DNA from: Opitutaceae bacterium
GTDB lineage: Bacteria > Verrucomicrobiota > Verrucomicrobiia > Opitutales > Opitutaceae
Length of the DNA stretch: 64,000 nucleotides
Direction: 5' to 3'
NCBI GenBank assembly: GCA_002694885.1
Contig: NZNM01000132.1
Span: forward strand, 1 to 64,000
In this document: in pieces, positions 1 to 9,150 of the stretch
How the letters are laid out: the number at the start of each line of letters is the position of its first letter
How positions within the stretch are numbered: the first letter of the stretch is position 1
Notes under the pieces: model-generated
What the model saw: the letters and a program-made list of their open reading frames with translations, nothing else
Database searches by the model: none
What the model was told of the DNA's origin: nothing
Program-made: the position numbers and the translations under genes

Positions 1-66
1 GCTCGGCAGGCGGCCATCACCCAGGAAATTCTGGAAATCGCGGCCGCTACCTCGAGTAATAGCTAA
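1..66 (+). CDS. atpG: ATP synthase F1 gamma subunit, C-terminal end (partial)
   Basis: The window opens inside a reading frame that ends at TAA 64-66. The 21 visible residues include RQAAITQEILEI, the conserved C-terminal helix of F1 gamma, the rotor shaft turning inside the alpha3beta3 hexamer. Its place directly upstream of atpD fits the usual atpA-atpG-atpD-atpC order. Only the last helix is present, so nothing can be said about the rest of the protein. Confidence 0.85.
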   Translation, partial: ARQAAITQEILEIAAATSSNS

Positions 67-87
67 TTAAACGAAAAATTAAGAACG

Positions 88-1616
<1,529 letters not shown>

Positions 1617-1630
1617 AGCTTCCAATTAGG

Positions 1631-2077
1631 AAGTAAGAGTTAAGAATTAAAAAGTGGAAAGCTCGTGGCAAAAGAGAAATTGGACTTGCGGGATCGGACA
1701 TTTGAATTCGCTCGGAGGATTGTTCGAATGTACGTCGCGCCTCCTAAATCGACTTTGGCTCAAGTTGTCGGGAAGCAGGTCCTCAGAAGTGGAACATCGG
1801 TGGGGGCAAACTATCGAGAAGCCTTCCGAGCTCGTTCGAGGGCAGAATTCGCAGCCATAATGGGCGATTGCCTAAAAGAGGTTGAATAAACTGATTATTG
1901 TATAGATTTGATAATTGCTGAAGGGATAGTGCCGGAATCGAAAATGACTCAACTCAAGCAAGAAACTTCTGAACTAATCGCCATATTTGTTTCAGCGATC
2001 AAAAGTACCAGGTCTAATACTTAATCATGATCTTATAGTCCTGATACTTCGTAACTTTTAACTCTTAAATCTTACTT
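1631..2077. repeat. IVS-like element: inverted repeats enclosing a four-helix-bundle gene
   Basis: The left arm 1631-1654 and the right arm 2055-2077 are inverted complements with about two mismatches and one extra A. In the transcript they could form a stem of more than 20 base pairs with the four-helix-bundle gene in the loop. This is the architecture of 23S rRNA intervening sequences, which are stem-flanked and often encode exactly this protein family. Here the element lies in the atpD-atpC gap of a protein operon rather than inside rRNA. The repeat match is seen in the sequence; the IVS comparison is inference. Confidence 0.5.
1665..2024 (+). pseudogene. Four-helix-bundle (23S rRNA IVS / S23 family) protein, interrupted by a stop
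   Basis: From a GTG start at 1665 the frame encodes a typical four-helix-bundle protein of the 23S-IVS family: an N-terminal RTFEFARRI helix, then the conserved RSGTSVGANYREA segment near residues 44-56 and the ARSRAEFAAIMGDCLKE helix. A TAA at 1887-1889 stops it after 74 residues. Reading on in the same frame gives a natural continuation (TDYCIDLIIAEGI) to a second TAA at 2022-2024, for about 119 codons in all, the family's usual length. A GAA-to-TAA change at a position where Glu is expected would explain the stop. The molecular role of the family is not established. Probably a recently inactivated passenger. Confidence 0.75.
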
Positions 2078-2083
2078 TATTTT

Positions 2084-2485
2084 GTGAATCTCGAAATCGT
2101 CATACCTGAAGAAAGAGTCTACGAAGATACGATCGACTCGATCGTCATACCGACTAGCTCTGGCGAAATTGATATTCTGCCGGGCCATATCCCTTTGGTT
2201 ACGGAAGTCGAGCCAGGTGAAATTATCGTTTCCAAGTCGGGAGAACGCCAATCCCTTGCCATCAGCAAAGGCTTCGCCCAATGCGTGGGTGAAAAGATAT
2301 CGATCCTTGCTGAAGACGCGATCCATATTGACGAAATCGACGAATCTGCCGTCGAAGACGCCCAGCGACGGGCTGAAGAATCTTTGGCAACCATGGAAAA
2401 GATGTCTGACGAAGAAATCGCTATGCTGGAGAAGCAAATAGCGTACGCCAGAGCTCAGATTATAGTGAAGCGAAAGCAAAAATAG
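2084..2485 (+). CDS. atpC: ATP synthase F1 epsilon subunit
   Basis: Epsilon subunit of the rotor, which couples gamma to the c-ring and can inhibit ATP hydrolysis. The 133-residue protein has the N-terminal beta-sandwich (IVIPTSSGEIDILPGHIPLV around residues 21-40) and the C-terminal two-helix domain starting near residue 88 (VEDAQRRAEESL). Start is GTG at 2084; no ATG gives a better beginning. It is the last atp gene. The next gene begins about 110 bases downstream and belongs to glycan synthesis, so the atp operon probably ends here. Confidence 0.93.
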   Translation: MNLEIVIPEERVYEDTIDSIVIPTSSGEIDILPGHIPLVTEVEPGEIIVSKSGERQSLAISKGFAQCVGEKISILAEDAIHIDEIDESAVEDAQRRAEESLATMEKMSDEEIAMLEKQIAYARAQIIVKRKQK

Positions 2486-2592
2486 CAGCATAGCTGCCAA
2501 AATCTCTGAAAGTAGTCCAAACACAGGGAAGGAAGTTCTAGTCAAAAAGCTGACCAGGATTTGTTTTCGGATAGAAACCGACCCAATACCGA

Positions 2593-3366
2593 ATGAACTC
2601 TTCTATTAGAAAAAGACTGAGAGCCGGAGAAACGCTCATCGGCAGTTGGATTAATTCGGGAAGCCCGGTAATAGCGGAGCTCATGGCGACTACAGGTTTT
2701 GATTTCCTGTGTATCGATGCGGAACATTCGGCGGTCGATCTACCACAGGTTCAACAGATGTTTCAGGCCATGCACTCTGGCAATCCCAGCTGTGCCAATG
2801 TTGTCCGCCTACACGGAGTTGATTACTCTCTAGTAAAGCGTTATCTGGATGCGGGTGCGGATGGAGTAATCGCTCCGCTCGTTATGAGTCGAGCGGATGC
2901 GGAGTTATTGATCGAAGCGACTAAGTATCCTCCCATGGGCAACCGAGGTGTCGGGTTTTGTCGGGCGAATCAATATGGTTTGAATGTAAAACCGAGTGTC
3001 GATTCGGCCAACGAAAACGTTTTCGTAGCGGTTCAAATTGAGCATGTAGATGCCGTGGGATGCATAGACGATATTTTGGATGTCGAAGGCATCGATGCCG
3101 TGTTTATTGGGCCTTACGATCTGTCCGCATCCATGGGATTGACTGCTCAGTTCGATCATCCCGATTACATTGAGGTTAGAACGCATGTGCTAAATGCCTG
3201 TAGAGCAAAAGGCATTGCCGCTGGCATTCACGTGGTCCCACCGGATGTAGATCTATTTATAGAGCAAAACCGGGAAGGTTATCAACTTATGGCTTACAGC
3301 TTGGACATAACGATGGTCTTGGAAAGTTGTAAGAATGCGTTATCACAAATACGTTCCACGATCTAG
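2593..3366 (+). CDS. HpcH/HpaI family class II aldolase
   Basis: Metal-dependent aldolase of the HpcH/HpaI family (2-dehydro-3-deoxyglucarate / 4-hydroxy-2-oxovalerate aldolase type), which reversibly joins pyruvate to an aldehyde. The 257-residue length is normal. Expected active-site residues are visible: His45 in DAEHSAVD, Arg72 in VVRLHG, Glu150 in VQIEH (metal) and Asp176 in IGPYDLSASMG (metal). Start is ATG at 2593. It lies 34 bases upstream of a CMP-sugar cytidylyltransferase, and the same pair recurs in decayed form at 16001-16898. That context suggests it makes a 2-keto-3-deoxy sugar acid for a surface glycan rather than acting in catabolism. The substrate cannot be read from sequence. 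Confidence 0.85.
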   Translation: MNSSIRKRLRAGETLIGSWINSGSPVIAELMATTGFDFLCIDAEHSAVDLPQVQQMFQAMHSGNPSCANVVRLHGVDYSLVKRYLDAGADGVIAPLVMSRADAELLIEATKYPPMGNRGVGFCRANQYGLNVKPSVDSANENVFVAVQIEHVDAVGCIDDILDVEGIDAVFIGPYDLSASMGLTAQFDHPDYIEVRTHVLNACRAKGIAAGIHVVPPDVDLFIEQNREGYQLMAYSLDITMVLESCKNALSQIRSTI

Positions 3367-3400
3367 GGCTCCTATAGAACTGCCTCTCTAACCGATAGTC

Positions 3401-4111
3401 ATGTCATATTTCTACAAGACTGTAGCACTTCTGCCAATGAAGGCGCATAGCGCCAGGGTGAGAGGAAAGAATTTCAGGAATTTCGCAGGCAAGCCCTTGT
3501 TTCGTTGGATACTCGATACCTTGCTTTCGGTGGAAGAAATTGAAAAAATTATCATCAATACTGACGCCCGACAGATACTCAAAGAAAACGGTGTAATGGA
3601 TTCGGATCGGGTTTTGATAAGGGATCGAAAGCCGGAGATCTGTGGCGATCATGTGAGCATGAACCTTGTGATCGATGATGACCTTGCTGCAATCGACTCT
3701 AGGACTTTTGTAATGACTCACACGACAAATCCGCTCTTGACTGCAGTGACTATTCGAGAAGCGATTGAGGCTTATCAATTGGGAATTAGAGAGAAGGGAA
3801 AAGACAGCTTGTTTACCGTGAACGAATACCAGACTCGGTTTTATCGTGAAGATGGATCTGCAGTGAATCATGATCCGAACGATCTGCTCCCGACTCAAGA
3901 ATTGGAGCCCTGGTATGAAGAGAATTCTAATCTTTACATCTTTACTAAAGAGTCGTTCAAAAAAACCAACGCTCGAATAGGTGCGAACCCCATACTATTT
4001 CCCACACCTACCTTGGAGTCAGCTGATATTGATAATGCTACCCAGTGGCGGATTGCGGAGATCATTGCTCTGGCGGAAATGCTCGTGCAGACTGCTAACC
4101 CGCCTTCGTAG
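3401..4111 (+). CDS. Acylneuraminate (CMP-ulosonic acid) cytidylyltransferase-like protein
   Basis: Nucleotidyltransferase of the NeuA/CMP-NeuAc synthetase family, which activates an ulosonic acid with CTP to CMP-sugar. The 236-residue protein has the N-terminal nucleotide-binding signature (PMKAHSARVRGKNF, with the R-x-x-x-K-N arrangement at residues 19-24), TNPLLTAVTIREAI in the middle, ENSNLYIF near residue 180 and DIDNATQWRIAE near the C-terminus, matching the family's DIDT..D metal region. Start is ATG at 3401. Eight bases downstream lies a broken DUF115 gene. The acceptor sugar may be a Kdo-, sialic- or other ulosonate-like acid; no NeuB or NeuC homologue is in the window. Confidence 0.8.
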   Translation: MSYFYKTVALLPMKAHSARVRGKNFRNFAGKPLFRWILDTLLSVEEIEKIIINTDARQILKENGVMDSDRVLIRDRKPEICGDHVSMNLVIDDDLAAIDSRTFVMTHTTNPLLTAVTIREAIEAYQLGIREKGKDSLFTVNEYQTRFYREDGSAVNHDPNDLLPTQELEPWYEENSNLYIFTKESFKKTNARIGANPILFPTPTLESADIDNATQWRIAEIIALAEMLVQTANPPS

Positions 4112-4119
4112 TAGTCAGA

Positions 4120-4676
4120 ATGAGCTTTCTCGAATCCATGCGAACCATATTTGGAATGTGTGGTTCGTTGTACCAAAAGCGCCAAAACCAGAAAAGATTC
4201 CATGTGCGCAAGAATCATGGAGTTAAGGATCATTGGCACGTCTTCACGGGCAATGGGCCCCGCCTTAATCAAAATCCCCTGGAGAGGTGGGAGATAGGAT
4301 ACATATTAGGAATCAATGGACGCTTCCTCTTGTATGATGATATTTCCTGGCGGTCCAAATATTACTGCACTTTTAACCACCTTGTAGCGTCCCGCATTTC
4401 ATCGCAGATCGATATCCAATTCCTGCAGTGCCCGGATACATCCGCCATCATGCATGAACGGTACACCGATCTGCAGGATCGTGAGGACATTAATTGGACC
4501 CGAGAAAAATCGCGGGATTACTCCTTGGAGGCGGATGACTATTTTGCCACTAGGTCGATGGATCCCTTGAGAATTTCTAAAACCGTGATTATCAATTGCT
4601 TCGCGATTGAGGTATTCATAGGCACAAATTTGAGGTATTCATAGGCACAAATCCTATCTATCTCATCCATAGTTGA
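4120..4676 (+). pseudogene. MptE-like / DUF115 protein, frameshifted and truncated
   Basis: The frame from ATG 4120 carries the DUF115 (MptE-like, PF01973) N-terminal signature GNGPRLN near residues 44-50, then an ISWRSKYYC segment that parallels TNWRPGYYSC in the intact relative at 17024. A 23-bp perfect tandem duplication at 4607-4652 shifts the frame, ending the protein at 4644. With one copy removed the frame would read IEVFIGTNPIYLIHS and stop at 4674-4676; NPIYLI is the conserved family core normally followed by G-x-D. The C-terminal third is therefore missing as well. Members of this family include glycosyltransferases that transfer nonulosonic acids (Maf/sialyltransferase-like). Inactive as it stands. 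Confidence 0.7.
4607..4652 (+). repeat. 23-bp perfect tandem duplication
   Basis: Two identical 23-base units, 4607-4629 and 4630-4652, start with ttgaggtattcatagg. As 23 is not a multiple of three, the second copy shifts the reading frame of the DUF115 gene. Removing one copy restores the family motif downstream, so the duplication is a lesion, not part of the original gene. Confidence 0.95.
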
Positions 4677-4719
4677 ATGCTCGTATTATTCTTGTATGTT
4701 ATATTAGTGAAATGCCCGT

Positions 4720-5577
4720 TTGATAATAGATTTAACTCGAGGAAGAAGTTCTAATTTTAATGTATTCGAAATTTGGATGACCTACTTAGAGGGACAGAAA
4801 TTATTTTGGAAAGAATTGTTTGGGCAAGCAGATTTGTCTAAACGGATTTTTCTTCATAACTTCTTGGATGTGCACCGACAGCACCGACTTGGATTACTAT
4901 GGGTGATTGTCAATCCCTGTATCCCTTTAATAGTCTATAACTCGATGCAATTCCTAGGGATCTTCAAAGACACAAGCGCAGATATCCCCAGATCCGTTCA
5001 CCTTACGCTAGGTTTGTTGATTTACTACGCGTTTTCAGACGCTTTAAATTCATTTGCGGTATGCCTTCCTCAGAATGGACAGTACATTCTGAGGGGTGGT
5101 GTTTCAAAATTATCGGTGTATACGGGAACTTTTTATGAAGTTCTATCGAACTTCGTTATCATGTTTGTCGCCTTTATCGTTCTCTCTTATTTCGTAGGCT
5201 ACCAAGTCGGTTTGACGGTATTTTATATACCCCTAGTCGGATTAATAGCAATCAGTTTGGGAACATTGTTGGGCGTAATATTAAGCATTTTTTACGTTTA
5301 CTATCGAGACCTTGGAAACATACTTCGAATGTTTACTTTTTATCTGTTATTCGGATCTGGAGTATTCGGTGAAATCGAAGAGACCGGAACCTTTTTCGAT
5401 ATTCTACGCGCGAGCCCCTTGTACAAATTGATATATCAGGGGCGATCAATGCTATTTGAGAGTCAATTCATCATCGATAGTTCCACGCTATATCTATTTG
5501 GAGGATCTGTAGGTCTGTTAATCTTATTTATGGGTTTTTTCATGAGAGGGGAAAAACGTTTAAATGCATTCATCTAA
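4720..5577 (+). CDS. ABC-2 type polysaccharide/O-antigen export permease (Wzm/KpsM-like)
   Basis: Inner-membrane permease exporting a lipid-linked glycan to the periplasm with the ATPase encoded next. The 285-residue frame has the family's N-terminal amphipathic segment (HRLGLLWVIVNPCIPL around residues 65-80) and about six hydrophobic spans. Start is TTG at 4720; an ATG at 4777 would shorten the protein by 19 residues and still leave the conserved part intact. It overlaps the ATPase gene by 14 bases, so the two are translationally coupled. The gene is noticeably A/T-rich compared with the flanking housekeeping genes, as is common in O-antigen loci. Confidence 0.85.
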   Translation: MIIDLTRGRSSNFNVFEIWMTYLEGQKLFWKELFGQADLSKRIFLHNFLDVHRQHRLGLLWVIVNPCIPLIVYNSMQFLGIFKDTSADIPRSVHLTLGLLIYYAFSDALNSFAVCLPQNGQYILRGGVSKLSVYTGTFYEVLSNFVIMFVAFIVLSYFVGYQVGLTVFYIPLVGLIAISLGTLLGVILSIFYVYYRDLGNILRMFTFYLLFGSGVFGEIEETGTFFDILRASPLYKLIYQGRSMLFESQFIIDSSTLYLFGGSVGLLILFMGFFMRGEKRLNAFI

Positions 5578-6919
5578 GAATAGCCTGGACTGTCTATTAA
5601 CCGTTCGAAACTTATCAAAACGGTTCAACTTGAATCCAGAAAAAGTCAGAAGTACGAGTTTGATTGACGTGCTTCGGCATATGTTTTTGCCCAATCCTGA
5701 ATTTGAGCGAGGATCTGAAGAAAACGAGTTTTGGGCTGTCAAAGATGTTTCCTTTACTTTGAAGAAAGGGGAGTCGCTTGGCGTTATGGGTATGAACGGG
5801 GCAGGCAAAAGTACACTGCTCAAAATGCTCCTTGGCCGACTCGATCAAGATGAGGGAGAAATAGAGATCGCAGGGAAAATCGGGGGGCTTATTGAATTGA
5901 GTGCAGGCATGCACCCCGAGTTGAGCGGTCGAGAGAATATTTACAACAAAGCCCGATTGATGGGCGTACCCAGAAATGAAATACTGGAGCGAATAGATGA
6001 GATTATTGAGTTCGCCGATATCGGCGAGTTTGTCGATTCGCCGGTCAAAACTTACAGCAGCGGTATGCACATCCGGCTGGGCTTTTCTGTTACGGTCTTC
6101 TTCCAGACAGATTTTGTTCTATGCGATGAGGTCCTTGCCGTGGGTGATTTCGATTTTCGTCAGAAATGCCTTAACAAGATCAATCAGCTTAGGAGGGATC
6201 GTGGCTTTGTTCTGGTTTCACACAGTGCGAAAGACATCTCGGTCTTTTGTGATAAGGTCATGGTTCTCCACAAGGGCAGCAGTATATTTTTCGGAGAACC
6301 GGAAAAGGGTATTGAAATCTTCTACAAGTTGGATCGCCACATGGAGGTAAATGAGGCGATGGCTATTTCAAGATCACTACAGGGTGAAACAGAACATGCT
6401 GCCGTCGAATACCATAGCAGCCCTCTCAAGCAGGAAGATGATGCAGAAAGAAGTGAAGACCTGAGCCTGGAAGTTAAGAATGAGCTTTTTTGGCCCGAGT
6501 ATCACAATAAGGATTTGGTAGGCAAATTTGAGATGACCTGGAATCTGCAAAAAAGGGAAGGCAAGTTCATTTATGTTCCAGGATCTAAATTTGTAATGAC
6601 GATTCGATACGTCTTGAAACAAAATATAGATAACGGGCGTATCGGGATTCCCTTCTTTGATGAGCATGGGCAAATGATATTCGGTCCGGATACCAGGCGG
6701 GTGGAAGAACGGTTTCTCCTGAACAACAAGGGCATGAAAGAGATTAGCTTTGATTTACCTAACTTGCCTGTTAACGAAGGCCGATATTGGGTGACCGTAT
6801 CGATATGCGATGATCCAGCCCAAATATTTCGCAAGCACCTGACTTTTTTCGATGTACCCAATGAAACGGGCCAATTTGGAATGATCGAGGTTCCAGACGT
6901 GAATTGGTCTATTGGCTGA
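5564..6919 (+). CDS. ABC polysaccharide exporter ATPase with C-terminal glycan-binding domain (Wzt-like)
   Basis: ATPase partner of the permease at 4720. Walker A GMNGAGKST is at residues 76-84, the signature YSSGMH at 164-169, Walker B with DEVLAVGD near 188-195 and the switch His at 220 (VSH). Of its 451 residues, the last ~150 (about 300-451) form an extra beta-rich domain of the Wzt C-terminal type. In characterised systems (E. coli O8/O9a) that domain binds the modified non-reducing end of the finished O-antigen before export. This matches the presence of several methyltransferases in the locus, notably the coiled-coil one at 10304. ATG at 5564 is the only good start. Confidence 0.9.
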   Translation: MHSSKNSLDCLLTVRNLSKRFNLNPEKVRSTSLIDVLRHMFLPNPEFERGSEENEFWAVKDVSFTLKKGESLGVMGMNGAGKSTLLKMLLGRLDQDEGEIEIAGKIGGLIELSAGMHPELSGRENIYNKARLMGVPRNEILERIDEIIEFADIGEFVDSPVKTYSSGMHIRLGFSVTVFFQTDFVLCDEVLAVGDFDFRQKCLNKINQLRRDRGFVLVSHSAKDISVFCDKVMVLHKGSSIFFGEPEKGIEIFYKLDRHMEVNEAMAISRSLQGETEHAAVEYHSSPLKQEDDAERSEDLSLEVKNELFWPEYHNKDLVGKFEMTWNLQKREGKFIYVPGSKFVMTIRYVLKQNIDNGRIGIPFFDEHGQMIFGPDTRRVEERFLLNNKGMKEISFDLPNLPVNEGRYWVTVSICDDPAQIFRKHLTFFDVPNETGQFGMIEVPDVNWSIG

Positions 6920-7008
6920 GTAGCACCTTCAACTGTCACCTGTGGTGCTTATAAGGATAGCCGGAATAGGAGGTTATAGGGCCTGCCTGCAACTGTTTTT
7001 CGCAGCCT

Positions 7009-9141
7009 CTATACGGATCTTTCCGCCAGGCAGGGAATATATGAGTGCGTAAAGCTATTGAACTTAATCCCCTGTTCCTCGCCGGCGTCTATCATATTGC
7101 TTAGATTATCACAATGGTGGTCATAATAATCCGCATAATTACAATGATCGAAAAATCCGGGATGGAAATTTCGAGCCTCCTGCATAAGGTCTGAAAATTG
7201 GGAAGCTTTGTCATGCTTCCAAAAGTAGTTTTCATCCGGCTTCCTTCCATCACAGCCAAGGATATACAGATCGTTGCTGAGAGTAGCTCCAAGAGGAATC
7301 ATCAAAATAGTCAGGATATTATCGGAACCTCGTACCAGAAGCTGCTGCTTTAAATCGAACCGGTAATCCGTATTTGGATCTTGATGAACACCAATGCTTG
7401 AAGCGTTGAGGAAAGGATATTGGGACGCGAAATTGGGATAAAAGAAAAAGGGCAAGAGGAAAGTCAGGTCATAGTCCAAAATCGCGGTGACCAGGCTTCG
7501 GCGAAAGGATGATGCGTATTTTGACGCACCAAAGTGAAACACCGGATCAGCGGCCACTACGAAGTGCGGCTTAATGTGATCCATGAGCTTCTTGTTGCTA
7601 ATAAGGCTATTGCAGACGATCCGGTAACCGTCAGAAAAGTCATGCTTAATGGCGTCACTTAAAGAGGGGCCTGTGCAAAACAAATAGGACTTTTCGTAAC
7701 TGGGAAGGCTCTTAATCTTGGCTTGTAGCTTCCAAGGCATTTCTTCAGTCATGGATTTCCTTAAGGACCAGGAAAGCTCATGGAGCAGAACGCCATAGCT
7801 AAAGGCTTCCCGTCTCGATTTGTTATTCTTGTCCAGGTTGAAGATTCGAATGTCCTCCAGGTCAGAGATCTGATTTTCTGTTGCTTCAAAGCTCTTCCAA
7901 ATTCCAATCGTCCTGGACTGTGACATCAGGGCCTGCGTTTTTTGCGAGCCGGGCTCTAAAGAGACTACACTGATGTTGTTTTCCATTCCCGATAAGAGGG
8001 ACCTCTGTTCGAGCCTGATTTTTTCTTCGAGTGATGTGCTGATCAGCAATCGGCAGGAAATCTCGCTGGCTGAAGGTATATACCATGCGAGTCGATGAAT
8101 TTGATCTCTCAGGTCCTCCATAGATTCAAACACTGGAAACAGCGTCAAATCGATATTTTTGCCTTGGGGAAGTACCTGTTTGATCTTCGAGGTTTCCGTT
8201 AGCTTTTCCCAATCGGGCAGATGTTTGCTCAAGCCCTTCTCCGCCTCATCCCGATCCAGGTAGTGTCCGCTTAAGAGCTGCAGGATGGCCCGATTCGAGA
8301 AATTATATTTTTTCCAGAGCTCATTTTGCATCGTTTCCAGCTCATTCAAGCGAGCCTCATCGAGATCCTCCTTGGAGAAATTGTCCAGAAAGGATGAAGC
8401 ACCTAGGATCTTTGCTTCCGCATAAGCCGTAATCCATCTGGGGTGTGCGAAACTGAAAAATTTAAGAGAGGCTTTGAGTGAATCAAGAATCTGGATCTCA
8501 CGTTGTGCCACCGATTTTGCATCCTGGTGTAATATTGCGCAGGACAGATCCTCGTCTAGGAAATGAAAACTGGCACCGGAAAATACGAGTTGCATCCAAA
8601 ACTCATAATCCATGCATGACTGGTTTTCTTCGTTGAGAATTCCAGAGTCCGTCAGAATTTCTTTTCGGAAAAATACGGATGGCTGAATGATCCCAACCGA
8701 TCCGGCCAAAGTATATTTTAGCTTCGACGGCTCTGATTGAATCCAGGCTTCTTTTTTCTCTTCGCCCGGAAGTTGTATATAAGCACCCCTGCCGTAAACG
8801 ACGTCGATCTCTGGCCGTTCAGCAAATACCTTCGCGACTACGGTCAAGCTTTCATTGCTTGCATAGAAGTCGTCGGCATTTAACCAGGCCACCATGTCAC
8901 CACTGGCGATCCGGAATCCTTTGTTGATGGCCTCAGATTGCCCAGAGTCAGGTTCGGAAATCCAGAACAAGGGTTTAACCGGATCGAAACTTTTTAAAAT
9001 CGAAACTGAGTTATCTGTGGAACCTCCATCAATGACCACGTGTTCGATGGCATCGTAGTTCTGGGAATCGACGGATTCCAAATTATTCAGAAGAAATGAA
9101 CCCTGGTTATAATTAGGCGTAATAATGGTAAATTTGAGCAT
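7009..9141 (-). CDS. GT2 glycosyltransferase fused to a C-terminal DUF115-like domain
   Basis: A 710-residue two-domain protein. Residues 1-~230 are a family 2 glycosyltransferase (GT-A fold): TPNYNQG at 8-14, DGGSTDNS at 38-45 and the metal-binding LNADD at 87-91. Residues ~486-710 resemble the MptE-like/DUF115 fold, opening with CTGPSLSD and carrying a LYILGCDGR core. The ~250 residues between were not recognised. It would add two activities to one polypeptide, sugar transfer plus a DUF115-type transfer. The gene is first of a minus-strand group only in position; it lies downstream of the GT2 gene at 9151, nine bases away, and converges on the Wzt gene. The second-domain activity is inference. 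Confidence 0.8.
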   Translation of the reverse strand: MLKFTIITPNYNQGSFLLNNLESVDSQNYDAIEHVVIDGGSTDNSVSILKSFDPVKPLFWISEPDSGQSEAINKGFRIASGDMVAWLNADDFYASNESLTVVAKVFAERPEIDVVYGRGAYIQLPGEEKKEAWIQSEPSKLKYTLAGSVGIIQPSVFFRKEILTDSGILNEENQSCMDYEFWMQLVFSGASFHFLDEDLSCAILHQDAKSVAQREIQILDSLKASLKFFSFAHPRWITAYAEAKILGASSFLDNFSKEDLDEARLNELETMQNELWKKYNFSNRAILQLLSGHYLDRDEAEKGLSKHLPDWEKLTETSKIKQVLPQGKNIDLTLFPVFESMEDLRDQIHRLAWYIPSASEISCRLLISTSLEEKIRLEQRSLLSGMENNISVVSLEPGSQKTQALMSQSRTIGIWKSFEATENQISDLEDIRIFNLDKNNKSRREAFSYGVLLHELSWSLRKSMTEEMPWKLQAKIKSLPSYEKSYLFCTGPSLSDAIKHDFSDGYRIVCNSLISNKKLMDHIKPHFVVAADPVFHFGASKYASSFRRSLVTAILDYDLTFLLPFFFYPNFASQYPFLNASSIGVHQDPNTDYRFDLKQQLLVRGSDNILTILMIPLGATLSNDLYILGCDGRKPDENYFWKHDKASQFSDLMQEARNFHPGFFDHCNYADYYDHHCDNLSNMIDAGEEQGIKFNSFTHSYIPCLAERSV

Positions 9142-9150
9142 CTTAATAGT

